Positions 10,487 to 17,340 of a stretch of 64,000 nt of DNA are shown in pieces. The translations under genes were made by a program, and so were the position numbers. The stretch is from positions 2,957,501 through 3,021,500 of the forward strand of contig NZ_CP108581.1 of NCBI RefSeq assembly GCF_036010665.1, given 5' to 3'. The DNA comes from Microbispora sp. NBC_01189 (lineage in GTDB: Bacteria > Actinomycetota > Actinomycetes > Streptosporangiales > Streptosporangiaceae). How positions within the stretch are numbered: the stretch's first letter is position 1; each line of letters opens with the position of its first letter. The notes beneath the pieces were generated by a model. It did no database searches. It worked only from the letters and a program-made list of their open reading frames with translations, and had not been told where the DNA came from.

Positions 10487-13375
10487 TCAAACGCCGTTGA
10501 TCGTCCACTGGTTGTTGGTGTTGTTGTTCGGCGCCCACATGCCGACGGCGGAGCCGGCGCTGGTGTAGCCCATGCCGTCGAGGGACGTCCCGGTGCCGCG
10601 GTTGACGATCTGGTAGCGGCCGTTGCCGACGTCGTTCAGGCGCCACTGCTGGTTGTTGTTGCCGCTCCAGGCCGCCTGCCTGGCGTTGGCGCCGTTCGAG
10701 GAGTTGCCCCAGCTGTCGATGACCATGCCGTTGGTGCGGTTGACGATGCGGTACCAACCGCCGCCCAGGTCGACCAGCTGCCACTGCAGGTTGTTGCTGC
10801 CGTCCCAGTTCCACTGCTTGACGTTCGACCCCGATGCCACGTTGCCGCCGCTGTCCAGCACCAGGCCGGTGGTGGCGTTGGCGATCCGCACGTAGGCCGA
10901 CGGCACCGGCGTCGGCGACACCGACGGCGACGGCGACGGCGTGGAGGTGCTGCCGGAGCCGGTCAGGCGATAGGTGCGGCCGGCCTGGCCGGGCAGCGCG
11001 ATGACGTCGGCCTCGGGCTTGGTGACGGTGACGGCGCCGCCGGTCTCGGCGTCGACCACCTGGTAGGTGCCGGTGAAGATCCGGCTGCGCACGTTGACGG
11101 TGCCGGCGCGGTCGAACTTGACGAGGATCTCGGTGATCGCGCCGGAGCTCCAGGTCGCGCCGACGGTATAGCCCCCGCGTCCCCGCAGGCCCTGCACCTT
11201 GCCGGTCGACCACGCCGACGGCAGCGCGGGCAGCACGTGCAGTTCGCCGTTGTGGCTCTGCAGCAGCATCTCGGCGATGCCCGATGTGGCACCGAAGTTG
11301 CCGTCGATCTGGAACGGCGGGTGCAGGTCGAACATGTTCGGCGCGAGCCGGTCCGTCCTGACCAGGAGGCGGATCAGGTTGCGCGCGCGGTCGCCCTCCT
11401 CCATCCGCGCCCAGTAGTTGATCTTCCAGGCGAGGGACCAGCCGGTGCCGTCGTCGCCGCGCAGTTCGAGGGTCCGGCGGGCGGCGTTGTAGAGCGTGGG
11501 GGTGCCCCGCTTGGTGATCTGGTTGCTGGGGTGCAGGCCGTACAGGTGCGAGATGTGCCGGTGCTGCGGCTCGGTCTCCACCCAGTCGTACAGCCACTCC
11601 TGGATGTTGCCGCGCGAGCCGACCTTCATCGGAGGGAGCCGGTCCCGGGCGGCCAGGACCTGGCTCCGGAAGGTCGCGTCCGTGCCGAGGACCTCGCTGG
11701 CCTTGGCGCAGCCGTTGAACAGGTCGCGCAGGATCTGGTTGTCCATCGTCGGGCCGGCGCACACGCTGACGCCGGAGTGGTGGTTCAGCTCGGGGGAGTT
11801 CGACGGGTTCGTCACCAGATAACCCAGGCTCGGCTCCTGGACGAGCGTCTCCAGGAAGAACTGCGCCGCGCCCTTCATCGCCGGGTAGTACTGCCGGAGG
11901 AAGTCGACGTCGCCGGTGAACAGGTAGTGGTCCCAGATCATGGTGGACAGCCACGCGCCGCCGGTCTGCCACATGCCCGCCGAGGCGAAGTCGACCACCG
12001 ACGAACCCCGCCAGCCGTCGGTGTTGTGGTGGGTCACCCAGCCGCCCGCGTTGTACTCCACCCGGGCCGTACGGGCGCCGCTGACCGTGAGGTCGTTGAT
12101 CATCCGGAACACCGGCTCGAAGCACTCCGGCAGGTTCGTCGTGTTCGTCGGCCAGTAGTTCATCGGCAGGTTGGCGTTGAGGGTGTACTTCGAGTCCCAC
12201 GCCGGGCTCAGCGAGTCGTTCCAGATGCCCTGCAGGTTGGCCGGCTGGGTGCCCGGCCGCGAGGAGGAGATCAGCAGGTAGCGGCCGTACTGGAACAGCA
12301 GCACCGAGAACTGCGGGTCGTTGGTGTTCGCGTGCTGCGCGATCCGCACGTCGGTCGGCTGGTCGGCCGCCGAGGTGCGGCCGAGGTCGAGCGTGGTGCG
12401 CCCGAACAGCCGCTGGTAGTCGGCCACGTGCCGGGAGCGCACGTCGTCGTACGTCCTGCCGTTGACGGCGTCGAGGTAGCGCCGCGCGATGCCCTGGTAG
12501 TCGCCGCCGGTGTCCTTGTAGTTCACGTAGCTGGAGCCGATGGAGACGTACACGGTCACGCTGTTGGCGCCCCGCACCTGGAGGGTGCCGCCCGAGCTGC
12601 TGACCGTGCCGCCGTCGGCGACGGCCCGGGCCAGCGCCAGGAACCTGACCTTGCCCGCGAGGCCCCGCTGGTCGCCGGAGACGCCGTCGAGCGCCACCGT
12701 CGTGCCGTCCGGGCTGGAGCGCGTGGTCCGCTGGGGGCTGTCGAACGTCGCGGAGAACGTGATCGAGCCGCCCCTGTCGGCGGTGAGGCGGATGGCGATC
12801 ACCTGGTCCGGCGCGCTCGCGAGCACCTCACGCCGGTACCGCACGCCGTTCTGCAGGTACGTGGTGGTCGTGGTGGCCGTGGTCAGGTCGAGGAAACGGC
12901 TGTACTCCGAGACTCCGCTGTTGCTGCCGAAGGTGAGCCGCAGGTTGCCGACGGTCTGGTACGCGAGCTGGGCCGAGGGGTTGCCCAGCATGTTCTGGTC
13001 GATCAGGGTCTGGGCCTGGCTCCACTGGCTCTGGAAGATCAGCTGCCGGATCTGCGCGAGCGCCCCGGCGCCCCTCGTGTTGCTCTGGTCGTACGGCCCG
13101 CCCGCCCAGATGGTGTCCTCGTTGAGCTGCAGCCGCTCGGTGTCGACGTTGCCGAACACCATCGCGCCCAGCCGGCCGTTGCCGATCGGCAGCGCGCGCA
13201 GCCAGTCGGTGCCGGCGCTCGCGTCGTACCACAGGGCCAGGTCGTTCGCGGCGCGCACCTCGGGAGGGGCCGCGGCGGCGGCGCGGGCGGCCGCCGTCCA
13301 CTGGAACGGCGCCAGCGCGGCTCCGGCTCCGGCCGCGCCGAAGCGCAGCGCTTGCCTTCGGGTGAAATCAGACAA
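10487..13375 (-). CDS. GH95-type alpha-L-fucosidase with ricin-type lectin domain, exported
   Basis: A 962-residue secreted glycosidase. A Tat signal (FTRRQALRFG) opens the protein. The GH95 N-terminal beta domain starts at LWYDASAGTDWLRALPIGNG, and the (alpha/alpha)6 domain carries the family's catalytic-site motifs LNANLPMNYWP, NPSNSPELN and PPFQIDGNFGAT. After a short Ser/Pro linker, the last ~130 residues are a ricin-type beta-trefoil with three repeats, each ending in Q-x-W (LQWQL, QQWRL, NQWTI). It probably removes terminal L-fucose or L-galactose from plant or host glycans. I chose the TTG at 13375 because GGAG lies eight bases upstream and the Tat signal starts there. The frame is open further upstream, but that part runs through hairpins. 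Confidence 0.9.
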   Translation of the reverse strand: MSDFTRRQALRFGAAGAGAALAPFQWTAAARAAAAAPPEVRAANDLALWYDASAGTDWLRALPIGNGRLGAMVFGNVDTERLQLNEDTIWAGGPYDQSNTRGAGALAQIRQLIFQSQWSQAQTLIDQNMLGNPSAQLAYQTVGNLRLTFGSNSGVSEYSRFLDLTTATTTTTYLQNGVRYRREVLASAPDQVIAIRLTADRGGSITFSATFDSPQRTTRSSPDGTTVALDGVSGDQRGLAGKVRFLALARAVADGGTVSSSGGTLQVRGANSVTVYVSIGSSYVNYKDTGGDYQGIARRYLDAVNGRTYDDVRSRHVADYQRLFGRTTLDLGRTSAADQPTDVRIAQHANTNDPQFSVLLFQYGRYLLISSSRPGTQPANLQGIWNDSLSPAWDSKYTLNANLPMNYWPTNTTNLPECFEPVFRMINDLTVSGARTARVEYNAGGWVTHHNTDGWRGSSVVDFASAGMWQTGGAWLSTMIWDHYLFTGDVDFLRQYYPAMKGAAQFFLETLVQEPSLGYLVTNPSNSPELNHHSGVSVCAGPTMDNQILRDLFNGCAKASEVLGTDATFRSQVLAARDRLPPMKVGSRGNIQEWLYDWVETEPQHRHISHLYGLHPSNQITKRGTPTLYNAARRTLELRGDDGTGWSLAWKINYWARMEEGDRARNLIRLLVRTDRLAPNMFDLHPPFQIDGNFGATSGIAEMLLQSHNGELHVLPALPSAWSTGKVQGLRGRGGYTVGATWSSGAITEILVKFDRAGTVNVRSRIFTGTYQVVDAETGGAVTVTKPEADVIALPGQAGRTYRLTGSGSTSTPSPSPSVSPTPVPSAYVRIANATTGLVLDSGGNVASGSNVKQWNWDGSNNLQWQLVDLGGGWYRIVNRTNGMVIDSWGNSSNGANARQAAWSGNNNQQWRLNDVGNGRYQIVNRGTGTSLDGMGYTSAGSAVGMWAPNNNTNNQWTINGV

Positions 13376-13520
13376 TTCACTTTCTCCAAGTTCACGGCGG
13401 GGACGGACACCTGGAATCGTTTCGACCGGGAGTTCCACTCCGGCGAGACGTGGCGGGTGTCCGGGGGGATGACCTGCGACCCGAAGGCCCTGAGCGAGGT
13501 GGCGGTAAGGGTGATGTTCT

Positions 13521-13562
13521 CTCCGGCAGGGCCTCCCACCGCCATAAGAGGCCCTGCCGGAG
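13521..13562 (-). terminator. 14-bp hairpin between polyesterase and fucosidase genes
   Basis: A perfect inverted repeat pairs 13521-13534 with 13549-13562 around a 14-nt loop. It lies about 75 nt past the polyester-hydrolase stop and 145 bp before the fucosidase start, both on the minus strand. A transcription terminator is the simplest reading; a regulatory leader hairpin for the fucosidase is possible. Confidence 0.6.
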
Positions 13563-13609
13563 CCCGGAGAGGGTCGTGTGCCGCCCCACTCCGGAGTCAA
13601 TGGGACATC

Positions 13610-13630
13610 GGGCGGCACACCGTGCCGCCC
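13610..13630 (-). terminator. Hairpin directly after the polyesterase stop codon
   Basis: A 9-bp perfect stem (13610-13618 with 13622-13630) closes a 3-nt loop, starting 4 nt after the stop codon. The arm 13610-13620 can instead pair over 11 bp with 13576-13586, so two mutually exclusive structures are possible. Confidence 0.6.
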
Positions 13631-13634
13631 GCGG

Positions 13635-15026
13635 TCACGGGCTGGTGCAGGTGAGGGTGGGGGTCGACGGCGTGCCGGTGGCGAGGAACCCGAAGGTGGT
13701 CGAGCCGCCCGCCGGGAGCGAGCCGTTGAAGGAGGCGTTCTTCACCGTCACCGCGGAGCCGCTCGTGCTCAGCGTGCCGTTCCACAGCTGGCTGATCGTC
13801 TGGCCGCTGCCCAGCGTCCACCTGACCGTCCAGCCGTTGACCGCCGAACCGCCCGCCGTCACCGTGACCTCTCCCTGGTAGCCGCCGGGCCACGAGTTCA
13901 CCGTGTGGTACGCGGCCGCGCAGGCGCCCGGCGGCGGGGGCGACGGGCTGGCGGACGGCGACTGCGACGGCGACTGCGACGGCGACTGCGACGGGGAGGG
14001 CGAGGGCGACGGCGAGCGCGACGGGCTGGCCGAGGGGGAGGCGCTCGGCGACGGCGACGACCCGCCCGGCGGCACGTACGGGCACTTGTTGCGGTACATC
14101 GAGATGCTGCTGGAGTCCGCCAGCGGGCACAGGAACTGGGTGTACCGGGTGTCGTTGTCCACCCAGATCTTCAGCCAGGGGATCAGCACCCGCATCTCGG
14201 TCGTGTTGGCCCGCGTCGCGAACAGGTGGTCCACCCCGGTGATCTCGACCCACGCGCTCGGCGTCGAGGCCGGGATCGTGGTGTAGAGCCCGTTGAGGTA
14301 GGACTGGGTGACCGTCGTGTCCTTCTGCCCCGAGATGAACATCGTCGGCACGCGGTCGTTGGACAGGCCGTAGTCACCGACGGGCGAGCCGGGCGCGAGC
14401 CCGATCCCGGCCTTCAGGGTGGGTCGGCGGAGGATCGCGCTGAGCACCCCCGCGCCGCCCGCCGAGTGGCCGACGACCGACAACCGGTTCGGGTCGACGC
14501 GGTCACGCACCGAGCTGCGCTGGGTGAGGTAGTCGAGCGCGGCGAGCAGCTGGGTCCCCCGGGCGTCCGCGCTGTCGGTGCGGGTGTTGGTCTCGATGCC
14601 GATCACCACGAAGCCGAAGGAGGCGAGCCAGGGGCCCATCCAGGCCTCTTCGTTGGCGAACAGGGCCGAGTAGCCCGGCACGATCGCGACCCCGCCGAAC
14701 GTCCCCTGGGTGGTGTCGGTCGGATAGTAGATCACTCCGCCGCCGAAGCCGTTGCCGGCCGGCACGCTGGTCTGCGCGGTCGCGAAGGTCCCTCTGTTGG
14801 CCGCGACGCTCGCCACGGTCGGGTTCGGCCCGCGCTGGTAGGGGTTGTCCGCGGCCGAGGCCGGCTGGGTCGCGACGGCCGCCGAGAAGAGCCCGGCGAC
14901 GGCCACAGCCGCCGCCATCGCCCGGCCCAGTGCCCGCCGGAGCGACCGGCTCCGCGAGCCGGGCCCGGACGCGGGCGGGTCCGTGGATGGTCGCCGGATT
15001 CCCGGCGGAACTGCGTGTGCGCCCAT
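13635..15026 (-). CDS. Secreted cutinase/polyester-hydrolase-like enzyme with CBM2
   Basis: A 463-residue exported alpha/beta hydrolase. The signal peptide ends near ASA at residue 59. Residues 60-317 align by eye with Thermobifida-type cutinases: NPYQRGPNPT start, GFGGGVIYYP, nucleophile Ser188 in VGHSAGGAG, Asp236, His267, and the final NDTRYTQFLCPL with Cys300 and Cys315 as a likely disulfide. A long Ser/Pro linker leads to a C-terminal CBM2 (from about 365) with conserved Trp residues. The Met after the nucleophile and the subsite Trp that shape aromatic-polyester binding in cutinases are Ala189 and Gly213 here, so substrate preference probably differs. The ATG at 15026 has GGAGG seven bases upstream. 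Confidence 0.88.
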   Translation of the reverse strand: MGAHAVPPGIRRPSTDPPASGPGSRSRSLRRALGRAMAAAVAVAGLFSAAVATQPASAADNPYQRGPNPTVASVAANRGTFATAQTSVPAGNGFGGGVIYYPTDTTQGTFGGVAIVPGYSALFANEEAWMGPWLASFGFVVIGIETNTRTDSADARGTQLLAALDYLTQRSSVRDRVDPNRLSVVGHSAGGAGVLSAILRRPTLKAGIGLAPGSPVGDYGLSNDRVPTMFISGQKDTTVTQSYLNGLYTTIPASTPSAWVEITGVDHLFATRANTTEMRVLIPWLKIWVDNDTRYTQFLCPLADSSSISMYRNKCPYVPPGGSSPSPSASPSASPSRSPSPSPSPSQSPSQSPSQSPSASPSPPPPGACAAAYHTVNSWPGGYQGEVTVTAGGSAVNGWTVRWTLGSGQTISQLWNGTLSTSGSAVTVKNASFNGSLPAGGSTTFGFLATGTPSTPTLTCTSP

Positions 15027-15188
15027 GCCTGAGCCTCCATGACTGAAATCAGAAAAGGGGAAACGCGGGGCATTCAGCGCTCGACGCCGTGCTCCCGGGC
15101 AGGGGAGCGCACACCATGCGGGCGTCGCGAACGGCGGCCCTCCGCCCCGCGCACCACCACCGGACAGCGGGAGACCGCCTCGGGGCTC

Positions 15189-15217
15189 AGTGTGGAAACC
15201 TCACCGAAATGTGTCAA
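15189..15217 (-). promoter_or_regulatory. Possible promoter of the polyesterase gene
   Basis: On the minus strand an exact TTGACA (15217-15212) is followed after 17 nt by CACACT (15194-15189), which fits only the A and T of a TANNNT -10. It would give a leader of about 160 nt before the ATG at 15026. Confidence 0.35.
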
Positions 15218-15511
15218 GAGTAGCGTGACGCTGCGAAAGCCCCGATCTATGTGAATCGCCTCGTGATCCCGGCATCGCCACGGCCGGCGCATGATCCGGG
15301 AGCGGAGTCATCGGATGAACGTTTCACCCTGCCGCTGTCTCCGTTTGGCCCGCGGAGCCCCTTGATGCCGCAGTTGGACCGCGTTCACGCGCTCCCGCGT
15401 TCACGTCCGGACGTACAACGCCACTTGACACCGTGCCCCCGCCTCGGCTTTGCTCCGCCCCACCACCACCGGTTGGGTCTCTCGAAACGGAGGGCGACAA
15501 CGAGTTCGTTT

Positions 15512-15525
15512 TGTTAGCGTTAACA
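15512..15525. promoter_or_regulatory. LacI-family-type operator palindrome
   Basis: TGTTAGCGTTAACA is a near-perfect palindrome centred on CG, the form bound by many LacI-family sugar regulators in actinomycetes. It lies 112 bp before the SRPBCC-like gene and 486 bp before the polyesterase start. No LacI gene is in the window. Confidence 0.5.
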
Positions 15526-15636
15526 ATCATCCGAGGGCATGGCTGCGATTTTCCTCGGGACCCGGCGGACACCACGCCGCGGCCCCGCCGTCGCCGGCCC
15601 CGGGAAGTGCCCGCCGGAGGGACGTACTCTGGCGGG

Positions 15637-15993
15637 ATGATCGAGCTGGGTTCGCGGGAGCGGAGACAACCGCCTGCCGCCCACGTCGTGTGGGAAAGCC
15701 TGACCGAACCGCGGCGTCCGGGTGGGCGGCCATGGCTCGATCTGCGTCCGGACGAGGTCGAACCCCGCGTGCTGCGCGCGGTCAGACCGGAGCTGGTCGT
15801 CTGGTCGTCGCTCTGGCCCGAACGCCCCGGCGACGAGATCCGCTTCGACATCCGGCCCGCCGAGAACGGCTGCTCGCTGCGCTGGACGCTGTCGACGCCC
15901 GGGGAGTTCCCCGAACCGGCTGTCGTCGGCCGTCTGCGTCACCGGCTCAACGTCCTGATCAACGCGCGGCTCCGATTCTCGTACGGCCAGTGA
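15637..15993 (+). CDS. Small SRPBCC-like protein, unknown function
   Basis: A 118-residue protein with Trp/Arg/Pro-rich strands (AHVVWESLTEPRRPGGRPWLD, VVWSSLWPERPGDEIRFDI, GCSLRWTLSTPGEF). It ends in a helix VVGRLRHRLNVLINARLRF. The pattern resembles small START/SRPBCC-fold proteins of actinobacteria; no catalytic role can be named. The ATG at 15637 lacks a strong Shine-Dalgarno (GGAGG is 17 nt away). A second copy of its 5' and 3' ends, with the middle 206 bp missing, lies at 25278-25430. This is therefore the intact member of a duplicated locus. Confidence 0.6.
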   Translation: MIELGSRERRQPPAAHVVWESLTEPRRPGGRPWLDLRPDEVEPRVLRAVRPELVVWSSLWPERPGDEIRFDIRPAENGCSLRWTLSTPGEFPEPAVVGRLRHRLNVLINARLRFSYGQ

Positions 15994-16053
15994 CCCCGGC
16001 CCGCCCTTGACCGTTCCCCGGCGCGATCAAAGATCAGCGCATGGCCGTCCCCC
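15638..16053. repeat. Direct repeat copy 1 (left flank of the ABC exporter block)
   Basis: Bases 15638-15699 match 25278-25339 with one mismatch, and 15906-16053 match 25340-25488 with a few mismatches and one single-base indel. Bases 15700-15905 are absent from copy 2. Copy 1 keeps the SRPBCC-like gene whole. It loses the small membrane gene after the first 13 bases of its reading frame (atggccgtccccc at 16041-16053). Confidence 0.9.
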
Positions 16054-16213
16054 AGGCGGCCAGGGAGTACGAATACGACCGTCGTCACCCATACGTGAAT
16101 TCGCCCTCACCCCTACCCGTCCTGAAGGGTTGCCGGTCGCACCACCCCCTCATAGGCTCAATTTTCGGGCCAGTGCCGCCACATCGGTTCTGGGAGGTTC
16201 TGGGGAGGAACCG

Positions 16214-17191
16214 GTGCCGCGGGTGCGAAGAACAGGTGCCTACACATTGGCGTTGGCCGTGCACGGAATTCCCGTTCTTATGCTCGCGCTCGGTGTGCTC
16301 GTTCTTTCCTCCCCTACTGGATATCTGCTGACCTGGCTTGTCGGCGCCCTGTTCATCGCGATCGGGGTCTGCCTTCGGCCGCGGTTGCCCCGGATTTCGC
16401 CTGACTCGGAACCGGTGACCTCCGCGCCGGCGCTGGAGGCTGTCGTGTCGCGGGTGGCGTCGGCGGTGGGGATTAAGCCGCCGGTGAGGATCGTGGCCCG
16501 GGATCTGGACATGGGTGTGTTCTATCAGCGCGTTGGTCTGCGCAGGGAACCCGTTCTGTCGATCGGACTTCCGCTCTGGTTTTCTCTCAGCGCGCAGCAA
16601 CGGGTGGCAGCGCTGGCAGAGGCCTGCCTGGTCTCCAGGAAGCGAAACGGGCTCGTGATCGAGAGTGCCCTGTGGGCGCTGGATCTGTGGAGAGGGGCCC
16701 TGTTGGAGAGCGGTCCACTGAGTCACAGGTGGACGTCGCACACCATGATGGCAAGAGAGCTCGGTGCCGCTGTTTACGCCCCGCCCACGCTGTATGACTC
16801 GGTAGGTATGGTCGGGCGCGTTCTGGGTCGCGGCCTGGGCCTACCGATCCTGGGTATCGAGCGAACTCTCATCCGCCTCACCCGCGATACCGGGTACGGT
16901 GACGCGGATTCCAGCATGGGGGTGATCGACCAGGTCGCGGGACCGAAGGCGGTGGCCGGCCTGCATATGCTCCTCGATGCGCCCGGTCGAATTCTCGCTC
17001 CTGTCCAGTCCGCTGTCGTGCGTGGTGAAAGCCCCATGACCATCAGGGCGAGCGTGGTGAGCAGAGCTCCCGAAGACCTTTCTCGCGATGCCTCTGTTCA
17101 GCTCGCCGAGGCGGATTCGAAGCGGATCGATCTGGAGCTGGAGCGCCACTACAGCCGGGCTTTGAGAAGCCTCAGCCTTCTGGTGGACTAG
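16214..17191 (+). CDS. Membrane protein resembling an M48 peptidase without its zinc site
   Basis: A 325-residue protein with two N-terminal membrane helices (about 10-32 and 36-54) and a cytosolic domain. The layout resembles small actinobacterial M48-like membrane peptidases. At the position where LAHELGH would be expected (after LSAQQRVAA) it has LAEACLVSRKRNG, so no HExxH is present and peptidase activity is unlikely. The relation to M48 is my inference from this alignment. The GTG at 16214 has GGGAGG upstream. Base composition is visibly less GC-rich than in neighbouring genes, and the gene lies inside a repeat-flanked block, which suggests transfer. Confidence 0.5.
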   Translation: MPRVRRTGAYTLALAVHGIPVLMLALGVLVLSSPTGYLLTWLVGALFIAIGVCLRPRLPRISPDSEPVTSAPALEAVVSRVASAVGIKPPVRIVARDLDMGVFYQRVGLRREPVLSIGLPLWFSLSAQQRVAALAEACLVSRKRNGLVIESALWALDLWRGALLESGPLSHRWTSHTMMARELGAAVYAPPTLYDSVGMVGRVLGRGLGLPILGIERTLIRLTRDTGYGDADSSMGVIDQVAGPKAVAGLHMLLDAPGRILAPVQSAVVRGESPMTIRASVVSRAPEDLSRDASVQLAEADSKRIDLELERHYSRALRSLSLLVD

Positions 17192-17340
17192 ACAGGCGTG
17201 ACAGACGGGCCGGTCAAGCGCATCCTCCGCTTATCGCTGTGCCTCGTGCCGCACAACCTCCTGCGGGAGAAGAAGAGGCTGCTTCAGAGATCCGAAGCAG
17301 CGTGATGGTGGCAATGCGGAAGCCTGGTGGGAGGCGGTTC

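Larger units (their letters stand above)
15027..15636. other. 610-bp divergent intergenic region
   Basis: No convincing gene is seen between the polyesterase (leftward) and the SRPBCC-like gene (rightward). The stretch holds a possible leftward promoter (15189-15217), a TTGACA at 15425-15430 without a clear -10 partner, and a LacI-type palindrome at 15512-15525. A 33-codon ATG frame at 15539 ends at the next gene's start but has no supporting signal. Confidence 0.6.

Noticed and set aside
13376-13618. An 81-codon upstream extension of the fucosidase frame
   Set aside because: It passes through two terminator-like hairpins and has Pro/Arg/Gly-rich low-information sequence. The TTG at 13375 has a Shine-Dalgarno and starts directly at the Tat signal.
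10355-13654. A very long open frame on the + strand opposite the fucosidase gene
   Set aside because: Its translation is Arg/Gly/Ala/Val-rich without domains. It is the antisense shadow of the GH95 gene, which has clear catalytic and lectin motifs.
15039-15254. A 71-codon + strand frame in the intergenic region
   Set aside because: It has no ribosome-binding site and Arg/Thr/Ser-rich random-looking sequence, and it lies over the likely leftward promoter of the polyesterase gene.
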